DNA of 64,000 nt, taken from positions 1,343,017 through 1,407,016 of the forward strand of contig CH003232.1 of NCBI GenBank assembly GCA_000149265.1, written 5' to 3'. Under the pieces are notes generated by a model, which worked only from the letters and a program-made list of their open reading frames with translations, did not search any database and was not told where the DNA came from. This DNA comes from Ciona savignyi. Lineage: Eukaryota; Chordata; Ascidiacea; Phlebobranchia; Cionidae. Of this stretch, positions 1-11,775 are shown one piece after another (position 1 is the first letter of the stretch; each line of letters starts with the position of its first letter). The position numbers and the translations under genes were made by a program.

Positions 1-120
1 AAGCCGGATAAACCTAAACACTTCAATATTGTGGGCAATATGTGTCATTAGATTGAGTTTAGTTTCTTTTTTATAACCTTTATATCATTAAAGATGAATG
101 GCATCTATACTAAGTTAAGA

Positions 121-415
121 TAGGATAGGATAGGATAATTATGTTTATACCTGTGAATGGGAAAACCAAGGTAGTTAACACGCGGACAATTGTCAGATCA
201 CTTCGCTTACCGTCCGGTTAGCGGAGCTACTTCAGTATGTTGTATATGATACACATGTTCCTTTAATTAGTTGAACCTCTTAAATCGCTGGATTCGGGCA
301 ATGTCCGTTCAGTGCCTTACCCGTGGACACAACCGACTAGCTAGCGAACAATCTGCAACCTGTCGTTTGAAAGGAGTTGCACTAAGTCACTAGACTAACC
401 GGCCGGACTGAAGAA
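121..415 (-). repeat. tRNA-derived SINE (family 1), near full length
   Basis: Copy of the dominant ~290-bp repeat of this window, in reverse orientation. On the minus strand it begins with a tRNA-like head (box-A-like and box-B-like blocks), passes a 'cttgggcaaggcac'-type middle, and ends in a body that reads toward 'gataaacatgaat' with a short TATCC-type tandem tail, seen here as repeated 'taggata' at 121-137. The rest of 1-600 shows nothing else recognisable. Confidence 0.8.
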
Positions 416-1928
416 GGAAAAAAAATCTGTAAAACTACTTTTAGAACACGTAATAAAATACACACGGCATAACCAGAAAAAATAACATGGCTGTTAAATG
501 TTTTATGTTTAGTACATGATAAGTTAGCTCAGTTATCGCCCTTTCATTACGTAAAAGAATAACGCAGGTACTTTGAGTTAAGGATGCAGGATAAAGCGGC
601 AACATGAAATAACAACTAACTTGCTCTTCGCCTCTTCCATTATCGCTGGATCATCTGATGCTAAAAATATTTTCCTCGGCACATTTCCGTGCCTTATGAT
701 GTATTGATCATACCAAGTAATTGCGTATTCCATATAAGAATCCAAGTCTTGGTAGTTTGCTACTTTTATTTTATCCGTTCTTCTGACATGAATGCTGGAA
801 TTATGTACGTTCAGTGGAAAATTTATGTTTATCCTCGTGAATGGAAAAGCGTAATTTGGGTAATCACAATAATAAGTTAATGCATAAGGGAGCGTTTTCA
901 CATACAATTTTTAAATTACCTCGCACCCACCATCGCGTTATCGAAGCTGTATTGCATTCTGTTGTTTTGTAATTTTATTACTGAATATAACACATACACA
1001 AACATGGGGATATGATAATGGGGTGTATACACTGTGTTGAAGCGATAATAGTGTATAAATGTTATTATTTTCGTGGATGGGAAGCAAGGCTTTATTCATT
1101 TTGAGTTTCCTAAGACACTTCATGACCACATACGAGTTGCTAAAGAAATTATAGTGTGTAAATAGTTGGTTTATATTCGTAGGATGCCAGGCTTTTTTCA
1201 GAAGTATCATAACATACCTCATGCAATTTTATTACTAAATATACCACATACCCAATTATCGGATGACCGAAGCCTGATTTCGTTTTATAATCTTCAACTT
1301 CTTTCGACATAGACTGACTCAATTGAAAAATGTAGTTCATCAGATGACCCGTCCACCACATCCATGGTTCCGCGAGAATGAGTTTGATACGTTGCAGAAA
1401 TTGACTGGGAATTGTATTTGGTACAAAAACTGACATTTTGTAACCGGTAACTTTGACGATTGGTGCATCTGGCGGTGTAGGTTCGGTTTCCTCTGGGCCT
1501 GTGTTTTACATGTGAATGTCGTTTTTTTAAATAAGGTTGTGTAATCCACCAAGCTCATTTAACATATATACATTATTAATCCCAATCAAAATTAGTGTTA
1601 TCAGGAACACCATAAAGATACTGTTAGACTACATAAGATATTACAGTGCTTAAATTATGACAAAGATATTGTCACTGATGGTATCTATATTAAACCATAG
1701 TTAGTCAACAGGAAATTTAGTGGTCATCGCCTGTAGAAATTTAGTGGGCATCGCCTAGTTGAATAATGAGTCCTACTGAAATTTAAAGAAAAATCAAAAT
1801 CTTATACAGCATACTGCATTACTAACGATAATGATTATTGCCTGTGTGATAACGCCCCTTTTGTTTTTACTTCAGCAAAAAACTCAGCAAAAACTATCCG
1901 GCAATTCGTTGCCCCCTATCTAAGTTTT

Positions 1929-2222
1929 GTCCCACCGGTTGGTCTAGCGGTTAAGTGCGTCGCCTTTCAATCGAAAGGTTGCAGGTTCGAAACTGGTCGC
2001 TAGCTAGTCGGTTGTGTCCTTGGGCAAGGCACTTTACGGACATTGCCTGGACCCAGCGGATTAATGGGTTCTACCAAATTGAAGAAAAGTGTCTATCACA
2101 TACAACACACTACAATAGCTCCGGTAACCCGACAATGGGCGCGAGGTGATCTGACGATTGCCCGTGTGATAACCCCCTTGGTTTTCCCATTCACGGGGAT
2201 AAACATGAATATCCTAATACAG
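1929..2222 (+). repeat. SINE family 1
   Basis: Near-complete copy. The tRNA-like head carries 'ggtctagcggttaagtg' and the box-B-like 'ggttcgaaac', followed by the family body and the terminal 'ggggataaacatgaat'. It lies in the P0 pseudogene between exons 5 and 6 and is antisense to it. Confidence 0.85.
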
Positions 2223-2724
2223 ATTTATCCTAAAGTAAATTAAGCAAGAATACTATAAACAGAAGAAAAATGTTGTTTTTATTTAGAAATGTTAAATATT
2301 TGAAAAAAAATGTAGCTTTAACAATTTCACGCGTTAGGAATTAGATGACTTGCCACATCTGGCACGAAATATTTCTATTAAAAACTCACTACGCCACTCT
2401 GGAGCTAATGCCAATTCTTCATTATAACTTTAGCAACGACTTGGATTCTTTATTGCGTCATGAATTCCAGGGTAGTCCGTGACCTGTTTGAGATCCCAGA
2501 TCATAACTCGGTTGGTCCCGAGAGCTATGAAGAAACACATACTGTAATGGTGCATCATACAACCTAGTCCACAATGGTACTTCACGTTGCGGAATAGCTT
2601 TTTCGCAGAGGAACAGTTTGCAGGGTTCTACACAAAAAGTAAGTCTAACAATTAACTAACTATTGTCAGAATTAGGAAATAGATTACAGTTATTTTATTT
2701 GTTTTAGAAAATGACACGACAGGA

Positions 2725-3370
2725 TATTCATGATTTATCCCTGTGAATGGAAAATGCAGTTGGTGTTTTCACACAGACTATCTTAATATCGTAAATAAAT
2801 AAGGGAAATTCTTTAGTACAATCGTCGGATTACCTTGCGGATACTCTTAGGTTCCTCGAGATTATACTGTTTGCCCAACGCTACTTATACAACACTTCAT
2901 TAAACAGAGTAGTAAAATCTGGATCAAAATAGCTGGTCCAAACGTGATCTATCGCAACATTCTAAATAAAAAAACTCAGCATGCCATATTAATATGGTCG
3001 TGCATATATGATGTATTATTAACAAACAAGCTAGCGACCGGTTTCGAACTTGTAACATTTTGCCTAAAAGCTAGCACACTAACCCACCAAACTAATCAAT
3101 TGGACAAGTATTTTTACAGCTTATATGTAAGATATTGGTGGACATGTTATTCTAACTTAAAGCAGAATAAGATCTTCATGTTTTTTCTCATGCGTAAAAA
3201 TTAGCATGGAGTACTATCACACTTAGAACAGGAATATTATCAAGTATGGAAAAAGATTACCCCTGCCCAGTAGGTTCACAGACTTATTGCAGTATGTTAA
3301 ATATGTAGATGTTGCTAAGTGCGTTTTATATGGACACAACCATGTAGTTAACGGAATATTCTAAAATATC
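2725..3370. other. P0 intron region where exon 4 is expected
   Basis: This stretch lies between P0 exons 5 and 3, where the 109-bp exon 4 of the intact genes should be. No match to it is visible. Around 2880-3020 the sequence matches, in reverse complement, 35200-35330 of the right-arm pseudogene, so it belongs to the inverted arms. A decayed 3' SINE fragment starts near 2725. Confidence 0.5.
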
Positions 3371-3883
3371 GTACTTACTGCTGTAATTGTATTCCTAGTT
3401 GTCTAAACAAGTCCATGTCCTTGAGTTCTTTTTCGTTTTTTTTAAGATGATACATAAACAATTCTTCCAACATTTTACTATTTTGCATTAGTCTCATCAG
3501 CAAATCGTCGTCGTTGGAATAATTTAAGATTGCTATAAAAGAAGGTGGTATTACAAGTAATGTCTATTAAAAACTAAAGTTTTAGTGTTTTTATTGTCAG
3601 ATTGTATATACTTAAGAATTTCCTATTTTGTTGTAGTTTGGACCATTAGTCTATTGCGTTCAGAGGATGTCAGCAAAGTGCCTAGTTTACCTCATGTCCA
3701 CAGTCCCGTTACTATAGCGTAGCGTGAGTCTTGTTCAAATTAAAGATAAACAAATGCACATATTATAACGCATCTGCACGTTTTAATTTAGACACAAGTA
3801 TTAGTATTTTATCTTAACCTGTTAGTTAACTATCAGTACGTGTTACTTAGTAACCCAATGTTCACCTATTAAGTGCTTAGTAA

Positions 3884-4130
3884 ACAGGCGGATACAAACT
3901 GGTCGCCAGCTGGTCGGTTGTGAAATTGAGCAAGGCACTTAACGGTCGATGCTTTAACCCAGTGGAATGATGGGTTCTACTATATTAAAGTAACGTGTGA
4001 CTCATATACAACACACTAAAATATAGCTCGGGTAACGGTGGCCGCGAGGTGATCGTATACTGTGTTAACGCCCCTTTCGTTTTACCATTTACAGGGATAA
4101 ATATGAATATCCTATCCCATCATATCCTAC
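3884..4130 (+). repeat. SINE family 1, degenerate and 5'-truncated
   Basis: The head is missing. It begins at the 'aactggtcgc' block and runs to 'gggataaatatgaatatcct' with many substitutions, so it is an old copy. Confidence 0.65.
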
Positions 4131-4611
4131 CCTTCAATCTACGTTAGTGTAGAGGGGCAACATTAAATTTCGTAAAGTGTCACCGCAATGGTATGTAGCA
4201 CGGTCTAGACAGGCACAAATCTAACATGAGTATATACTTTTTGACTCAACATGGTAAACAAGTTTGGTTTTTAAAGTCATGGAGCGATTCGTTTCTGCAT
4301 GCAGAAACAAATATAAAAAAATTGTATAAAATACATCGAATGTGGATAGCGTGTGGTTTATATAAAAAGTGTATAAAATATATCAAATGTTGTTAGGGAC
4401 CCTTCTTGCTCATATAAACATATAGGGTACAATAAAAAATCTATTTTACATTTGGTGGTGGTTGACAGGGTGATTTCGGTCTGTGGTATATGCTCCAAAT
4501 CACTTTGGTTTTCCAGTTGGTATTCCTGGTTAACATTTACGCTTTCTCGGGTTCGCGGGGTAAAATTCCTAAAAATGTCATTATTTAAAAAAAAATACCA
4601 AATAGGCCCAC

Positions 4612-4860
4612 TAGAAAATGCATGTTTATCCCCGTGAATTGGAAAACCAAAGAGGTTAACACACGGGCAATCGTCAGATAACTCCGAGCTCACACAGATA
4701 TTTAAGTGTGTTATGTATAATTTATAATGTTAATTTCACAGGGTTCAGCATTTTTCGCTATGTGACTTGACTAGGAATACAACTGACTAGCTAGCAACCA
4801 CTTTCGACCCTTCGGCTAAAAGGCGACATATTAATTCACCATCTTAATTGGCTGGGCAAT
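4612..4860 (-). repeat. SINE family 1, degenerate
   Basis: Reverse-orientation copy starting at 'gcatgtttatccccgtgaat' and ending in a diverged tRNA-like head near 4860. It sits just beside exon 2 of the P0 pseudogene. Confidence 0.65.
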
Positions 4861-5902
4861 AAATAAGCTACCAGTACGTGATGAAAAGCCTTTGCGGGTG
4901 TAGTAAAAGGCCTGTGTGATTGGGTAAAACAAACACAGATGGAGTAAAGGATTTAGTGGTTCAAGTTTAGTTAATAATTATTTTTTTACAAAACAGGCAA
5001 CAAAAACGCGTATGGGATATTGAGGAAACCAAAAAAATATGGAAAGCGATAGTAGTTTAAACACCACTACCTTCAAATTATTTAGTTTAAAAGTTTGAAA
5101 GTGTCACGTGTTTTACCGCTATTTGTCAAATAAATTTTGTATGGTATACGTTTATGCAAGCACCATAGGGAAATGTTTAAACCAAGTATATGTTTTGATT
5201 GCGCAGACATAAAAGCACCTGACATAACGAACCAAACTAGTTATCCATGTTTAGTAAACAGTATATATTCTTGTCAGATTCACGCATTTATGGTGTGGTT
5301 ATCGGATGGGCTTTTTATCACAATTAAAATTCACACACCCAAATCATCGTAGCTAACTTTAATTGATTTAACATTGGCCACTGTACATCTATTTCATATT
5401 TGATGAGTTTTAGCTCGATTGAATTATCGCTTCATTTTCAAAAAGGTAAAAAGAGTGATTGCCGATTGAAATGGGATTGTGTTGATGAGGATTTACCAGA
5501 CATCGGTTGAAGATTTGTATGGCATTTTTTATACCTTTAGAAATTTGATTTATATTGGTTTAAGCTGCACATGTAGTTCATGCATGTGTGATTTAGAAGT
5601 ATACTTATATATATATGTGTTTTCACAAGTATATTCATATAAGTGGTTTCAGTAGTATTTTCATATATGCATGTTTTAGGAGTACTTTCATATATGTCTT
5701 TTTTTAGAACTAAACTGTATTACTTTACTTCTCTATTTTTCGGTGACGCTTTAAAATAGACTCTTTGTGAGTTCAAGTTGCCAGAGTCGCAAAGGAAAGG
5801 TGTTAATCGTTAAAGACATGTTACGTTAACGATTGTATATCATAAGTTAGAATCGGTTGTATTATCATGTAGCCTATGTGGATAGAACATTATAATTTGA
5901 CT

Positions 5903-6005
5903 ATACGATAGGATAAAATATTCATGTTTATTCCCGTGAATGGAAAAACGCACCGCCGTGTTAACCGAGTTATGGCAGTGTTTTGTGTATGATTGAGACG
6001 TTCCT
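5903..6005 (-). repeat. SINE family 1, 3' fragment
   Basis: The 3' body only ('tattcatgtttattcccgtg'), in reverse orientation, in intron 1 of the P0 pseudogene. Confidence 0.6.
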
Positions 6006-6450
6006 TCATTTTGGTAGAATCCATCGAATTTCTAACATTATCTAAGAATTGTAGCGAAATCGGTAAATGGTCAACATCCGAAACGTCTGCAAGTTGCATT
6101 TTTTATTAACTTTAATGTTTTTATTCGAAAACCAGTTCTTTCACTCATTGTAGCTTCTGATTTAATTTGCATTTTGCAGGTCTTAAGATCAAAGACAATA
6201 TAAATTCTTTGCGTTTTATAATGTGTACACTACCTGAAATAAGTTTTACCAACAACCTTAACCTTATTGGTCAAACAACAGTAGTCTGGATTTGGTTTTA
6301 AAATTTAAATAGCTTTAATATTCATGTTTAAGCAACTTACCATAGTGAAGCAGATGTTTCGGTAAAGTAAACAAAAACACCCACCGAAACTAATATACTT
6401 AAAAATCCAAATCTAACCAAAATTTTCGAAACTTTTTGCTTGGCCAACAT

Positions 6451-6820
6451 TCTTTCTACAGTCCTGTTAGTTTTGGTACTACATAAAGGAGGTTAACGGC
6501 TAAACTGTAACGATTGAATTAAAAAGTAATTATTTTAGTAAAAAAACACTTTTTGAACTAGTTTTTCATTTGCAAAACAAATTACAAATTAAGTAATACT
6601 GAATAATAACAAGATCTAATTTTAAATCCGCTGATTTCTTAAACTATTTGCAATCGATAAATATTTAACGAAATCGTTAACCAAACTGCGAGTGAGAGCT
6701 ACGTGTTAAACGTGAACTACGAGATTTACCTGCTCATGTCATTTGTAAAAACAACTTTACTAAAACATTCAACTTCGTCCTTTTGAGAATATTCTATAGC
6801 CTCTTTGTGCCTTGTGTAAC
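6451..6820 (-). promoter_or_regulatory. Upstream block of the P0 gene, homologous to that of all FUT8-like copies
   Basis: On the minus strand this region carries, in order, 'gaaggacgaagttgaa' or similar, 'cactcgcagtttggttaacg', a near-palindrome at 6656-6669 (one mismatch from GTTAAATATTTAAC), and 'ctgttaacctcctttatgtag' shortly before the ATG. The same order occurs upstream of the other FUT8-like copies. The last element ends in an acceptor-like AG, which suggests a spliced 5' leader. The role is inferred. Confidence 0.5.
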
Positions 6821-7362
6821 CTAAACTGTTTACTTGTGATTGTGGGTTATTACTTACTATCAAAATAGGCCAAGGTTGAACTTGTTTAATTTATGACTAA
6901 CGAAACGGTGTGTTAAAACAAATATTGGAATTAAGACAGTATATAGTTCCAATATGTCATTTATCGATTGACTAACAGTAGTGTAGGCTAACTATTTAAA
7001 CAGATGGAAAATACACAATATACTTAACCCTTAGACCACGACGGTTACAAGTATGTAACCGAGAGGTGTCCCCGAAAAAAAATGCACAATTCAGTCGTTT
7101 CTTGGGGGATTTTCGTAGTTTTTATATTTTTGGAAATCATTTGAATAGATCTTTCAAAATAACGCATAAAAACATAACCTTTACATTTAAAACTTTTGAG
7201 TTATATTGCTCAGTTCACAAGCTTCGAAATAACATATCGTAGCCTACGTGAATTTTAACCGTTGGTCAGAACTTCTGTAGCAATGTTAGGAACTAAGGGT
7301 TGTTAAGTCTAAAAACAATCTCTTTGGATAAGTCTCAAATGGGCTGATTTGCAAGAACAAAA
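6821..7362. other. Intergenic, nothing recognised
   Basis: AT-rich sequence without a convincing coding exon, RNA gene or repeat that I can name. Confidence 0.5.
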
Positions 7363-7654
7363 TAGGAGAGGATATTCAGGTTTATCCCCGTGATTGGGAA
7401 AACCAAAGGGGTTATCACACAGGCAATCGTCAGATCACCTCGCGCTCAGCGTCGGGTTATCGGAGCTATTGCATTGTGTTGCGTATAATTCAAACGTTAC
7501 TTCAATTTAGTAGAACCCATTATTCCGCAGGGTTCAGGCAATATCCGTTAAATGCGTTGCCCAAGATAACAACCAATTAGCTAGCGACCAGTTTCGAATC
7601 GGCTACCTTTCGATTGAAAGGCGCCACACTAAACCACTAGACTAACCGGTCGGA
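7363..7654 (-). repeat. SINE family 1
   Basis: Well-preserved reverse copy from the tail side ('aggagaggatattcagg') to the tRNA-like head ending near 'ctaaccggtcgg'. Confidence 0.85.
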
Positions 7655-7720
7655 AAACTGCAACGTACCAGTAAACTGTTTGCCAGCAAAAAACGGTATA
7701 CGACTGTCTCGAGATACTTA

Positions 7721-8509
7721 CCGTAAAACCTCTATTTGAATTCCACCTCTAATAGAATGCCAGTTTTAAGGAAGGGTTAAAAAAAAAGTGCCACTCTGTA
7801 TTTGAACGCCACCTCTAATAGAACACCACTTTTAGCGGCAGAATTGTGTAGCAGCGCTCTGCTTTTAGTCGAGTTTCGAGCAGGGTAATACAAGGGGTAG
7901 CATAGGTGAAGTATTTTGTTAGGTATTTACGCAGATTGCAGCCAGGAAGAGCGCTAGACACAGGTCATAGCTTAAGTGGGTATAGGTAAAGGTTTAAGAG
8001 GGCGACTTAGCCAAGCGAGGCTCCACCAAATGCTTTCTAATAATATGAAATCCATTCAGTTTATATAACACGCATAACAGGAAACACATGTTTGTACACG
8101 AGGTCGGACGCCGTTAAACAGAACTTACGGGGAAACAATTCATCGACTGACCTGCCAAAACAGGAAACTAATCGCAATTTTCCATGCACAAACTATGAAC
8201 ACATGGCATGGCGACCTAATTGTTAAAATGTACAGTAATACAATTATAAATACGTGTGGGATTCCCACAATTGTATTAGCAGGTCTATGCCGGTAATTAT
8301 AAAATTGATTAAGTTTTTACAATCTAGCAGTTAAAGCAGCTATTTAGCAGATACCAACCAACATACTGGTAGTAACAATGCAGTATCAAGTCACGATAAG
8401 CAGCAGTTCGCTGGGCGTGAAAAATAGAGCGCCAACCTCTAACAGAACGTCACATTTAAAAAAGAGTTGAAAAATAGAGCGCCATGGCGGTGAAATATAG
8501 GTTTTACGG
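7721..8509. mobile_element. Non-autonomous DNA transposon (MITE-like) with terminal inverted repeats
   Basis: The left end reads CCGTAAAACCTCTATTTGA. The right end reads TGAAATATAGGTTTTACGG, its near-perfect inverse. TA flanks both ends (7719-7720 and 8510-8511), compatible with a TA target duplication. Just inside both ends are inverted sub-repeats of the 'cgccacctctaatagaac' type. No transposase reading frame is visible in about 790 bp. The superfamily is not assigned. Confidence 0.7.
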
Positions 8510-8944
8510 TACCTACGAACACAAGGCCTATGGTGACGTCACATGCATTGTATTTTTTGCTCTGGAATATTCGCCTAGCAGAAGTTATTAAACTATACTT
8601 GACTGTAGACATGGCTGCTATATAAAGACTATTTATTGAAATAATATATAAAAAATAATTGATTGGTTTATAGACGTGTTTTACTAACTGTCGTTTTGCA
8701 GTTTTCCAACTAGGTCAGGTTTCGTGTTTTTATCGTGGAAAATAAACTTATGTTTGTTACTAAATTTTTCGTTTTTTTTAAGATGAAGTGCATTTTTTAT
8801 TAAAAAGAAGTTCCCTGTTAACAATTAAGTACTAAATCAAAAGCGACAATGGATAGAAAAATTAACTACAAAATTACAATTTCACATAAACAAGAACTTC
8901 ATAAAGTAAAAATATACAAATCATTACATGAACTATATAAATTA
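8510..8944. other. Left-arm flank downstream of the kinase-macro copy
   Basis: No gene is seen. A segment around 8776-8870 matches, in reverse complement, about 30120-30200 downstream of the right-arm gene, so the inverted duplication includes the 3' flanks. A diverged piece of an unclassified dispersed repeat ('aactgtcgttttgcagtttt') lies near 8690. Confidence 0.55.
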
Positions 8945-9195
8945 TTTTAAGAACAATACAAATTATTGCATAACAATACAAATTATTGCAAAAAGTTATA
9001 AACAATACACATTATTGTATGACAATACACATTATTGCATAAAGTTATAAACTAAACCATATACATTATTGCATAAACTATACAAATTATTGCAAATATG
9101 TATTAACAATACACATTATTGCATACACTATACAAATTATTGCAAAAATGTATAAACAATACACATTATTGCATAGCCAAAACAAATTATTGCAT
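8945..9195. repeat. Minisatellite, AATACA(A/C)ATTATTGCA-type units
   Basis: About ten tandem, slightly variable units containing 'aatacacattattgcat' or 'tacaaattattgca', some separated by 'aagttataaac' or 'atgtataaac'. A similar array was not noticed at the matching place in the right arm. Confidence 0.85.
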
Positions 9196-9804
9196 TAGGA
9201 TTAGGGATTTACAGACTATATTAATTGCAGTTAAATACTGTGGTAATGTGGTAAGTTTTATATAAAAGATAAGATGATAAAACAAACTGATTGCCAAATC
9301 TTCAGATTAAAATATAATACCGATAATTTCTGGGATTCTCTTAACTATTTACTTTTTTTTACCAAGCCAAGTTTGGAATTCATGATGGATTCGTCACTTG
9401 GACCATTTTTTGTATAGCATCAGTATATGAGTTACCATTCGGTTACACGACCGTACGACCTGAACTATTATGATCGACTGTGACCCTATGGATGCCCTTT
9501 AGTGATATTTTCGCCATGCTTTAACACTGTTTTAGGAAATTTACACTCTGATAATTTCGTTTTGGAAATCTGTAAGCATCTTGGGTTGGAAAACCACAAC
9601 ATCAACTTTCTTCAGTGAACAGGGTTGTTCCTGGGCTTCGGTGAATCTTTCCAAGGCTTTTCTAATGCTCTTGGCCACGACTTTTGGGTTATACCCAAGA
9701 TTCCCTAAAAAATGAACGTGACGATTCGTTTGTATACCATAAGTCATTTAGGAAAATCAAAAAATAAGAACAATTATAGATCTTTGAATTTGATAGTACT
9801 ATGT

Positions 9805-10090
9805 CGGACCGATCAGCTTCATGGGTTGGTCATTTGCCCTTCAGCTGAATGATTGCAGTTTCGAAACAAGTCACTAGCTAGCCTGATGTGTCCTTGGGCA
9901 AGGCACTTAACGGATATTGCCCGAACCTAGCAGAATATTGGGTTCTACCAATTTAAAGCAACGTATAAATCACACACTTCAAGAACTCTGGTAACTCAAC
10001 GGTGGGCACAAGGTGATCTTACGATTGCCCGTGTTTTAACGCCCTTTTTATTTACCATTTACGGTGATAAATATACTTATATTCTCCTAT
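9805..10090 (+). repeat. SINE family 1
   Basis: In intron 11 of K1, antisense to the gene. The head is diverged and the body fairly well kept. The matching intron of K2 lacks it, so it postdates the arm duplication or was lost from K2. Confidence 0.75.
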
Positions 10091-10349
10091 CCTATTCATC
10101 CTAAATATAAGGCAAATAACCTAAGATAGGAAGCTTCTGTGTGGTGTCAGCAATGGTAATATAATGAGACTAGATTACAATGTACCCGGATGGATTTTAT
10201 TTAAAAAATCCATTTAAATCCACTGGATCTATGTGCTAATTGCGATGTCCAAAGAAATAACCAAAAATGATCGGGGTAAAGATTGAACCGGCACCCATCT
10301 GCCCTTAACCATCATTCACGCAATTGAACCTTATTTTACCCTAATGGTC

Positions 10350-10560
10350 CGTGTGATCAAATTGGCTGATCAGTTGTGTCATTGGACAAGACACGTAGCA
10401 TACATTATTGCGGTGGATTAGTGGGTTCTAACAAAACCAAAAGAATGTCACAATCATACACAAGGAACTGCAATAGCCGCAATAACCCGACGGTGGTTTC
10501 AAGGAAATCTTACGATTTCCTCTGTGATTTCCCATTCACGGGAATAAACATGAATATAAT
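10350..10560 (+). repeat. SINE family 1, old copy shared by both arms
   Basis: Degenerate copy directly beside exon 11 of K1. It corresponds in place and relative orientation to 28630-28835 in K2, so it was present before the inverted duplication. Confidence 0.65.
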
Positions 10561-10939
10561 AATCCAAAGAGTAAACCTACCGGTTCCAATGGCAGGAATA
10601 GCCAAAGATCGTATCTTGCGGCTTACACACTCCTGCAATATTTCAAATATCTTATTCTCTATATCCCCAACTTGTTGCAAGCTGACATGAAACACGGTTT
10701 TGACGGCTGACATATTCCCACCACTGGTAACACGCAAGGTATTGCTTATCACTGAACCCTCAGTTGCAATCTCAGTCTCAAGTATTTCCCCACCATCCTC
10801 TCGTATGGAACATGTTAAGGGGTCTGTGAAGATAAAAAGGGTGGCAATACAGTTTAATCTAAGTTTATGGCTTATATCCACTAACTGTGTTTTATAACAC
10901 CAATGGTTTAACTAGATAAATCCTAACTTACTATCCAAA

Positions 10940-11060
10940 AGGATAAATCAACCAACCATCCACACACTGTAATGGATCCAGCAGTTCACTATGGGCATAT
11001 GGATATGAATAAACCAATCATCCACACACTCTAATAGCTCCAGCAACTCGACTTTGGATG
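10940..11060. repeat. Intronic ~100-bp repeat fragment
   Basis: Units of the 'ccacacactgtaatagctccagcaac' type that recur in many introns of both kinase-macro copies. Confidence 0.55.
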
Positions 11061-11342
11061 TGACTTTAGATTTGTTCATTTCTTGTAGATAAATTCTGGC
11101 TTCATAGCAACAATTATGTAATTTAACCTACCATCAACAGTACCATACACTGGTCCCATTAACTAGGCACACGAGGTGTCCAAGAATAAATATTACTGAC
11201 TTGTGTCGAGTCGGTAATTAGAACCACAGCTATTAACAAAGCCTTCAGATCTCATCGATGTAATGTCACCACGCAGCACACGAACTTCAAGATAATTAAT
11301 CATGGTGGTTTCGGTCTTGAAGATTTGCTTGCAGAACTACAA

Positions 11343-11775
11343 AATTGGATAATTATGTTTATTTCCCGTGAAAGAGAAAACGTGGGTTAAGACATGGTCG
11401 TCAGATCAGATCGTGTTTTCGTTCACATGATGAAAAGCAGAACCTTTGACTCAATTTAATAAAAAAACAGGAAAAAACGGCACAACGACAGTCTGGAGTT
11501 CAGACAACTGCTACTAAGTGTCATGACGAAAAAAGCTACAAAATAGCTAGCGGGTCATAGAATCTGATGATTCCCTGTGTTTTGGGATAGGGTAGAATAT
11601 TAATGTTTATCCTCATAAATGGGAAAACCAAGGGGGTTAACACAAGGGCAATCGTCAGATCACCCCGCACCCACCGTCGAGTCAACGGAGCTATTTTAGT
11701 GTGTTGTATAAGCTACACACGTTCCTTTAACTTGGTAGAACCTATTAATCCGCAGGGTTCAGGCAATGTCTTGAA
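11343..11775 (-). repeat. Two partial SINE family 1 copies
   Basis: A degenerate 3' piece at 11343-11480 and a better-preserved head-less copy at 11585-11775, both reverse, in intron 9 of K1. Between them (about 11465-11560) is a stretch with 'ggaaaaaacggcacaacgac' that recurs as an unclassified dispersed repeat at 27.5, 53.5 and 55.9 kb. Confidence 0.6.

Larger units (their letters stand above)
621..6450 (-). pseudogene. FUT8-like alpha-1,6-fucosyltransferase, decayed outer-left copy (P0)
   Basis: Host fucosyltransferase relative in the left arm of the inverted duplication. Exons seen on the minus strand: exon 1 6341-6450 (ATG at 6450, membrane anchor), exon 2 4504-4568, exon 3 3379-3532 (coiled-coil stem), exon 5 2390-2627 (cysteine-rich start of the catalytic domain), exon 6 1252-1498, exon 7 621-794 (HVRRTDK and SDDP motifs). 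Lengths and phases of exons 1, 3, 5, 6 and 7 equal those of the intact copies downstream. Exon 2 is 21 bp shorter, a change shared with the right-arm copy at 32.4 kb. I found no exon 4. Exon 5 has an in-frame TAA where the other copies read TGC CAA, and one conserved Cys is Arg. Exons 8 and 9 would lie beyond 621, where only a SINE is visible, so the 3' end is lost or outside the window. It cannot make a full enzyme. Confidence 0.85.

Noticed and set aside
2043-2243. Many 60-100 codon frames with 'GLMGSTKLKE...' and 'FPFTGINMNIL' (for example 13169, 26051, 57332)
   Set aside because: They are translations of the SINE family 1 body, repeated wherever the SINE lies.
5137-5352. 71-codon open frame in intron 1 of P0
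   Set aside because: The matching DNA in the right arm (about 32690-32830) does not keep the frame; it is intron sequence.
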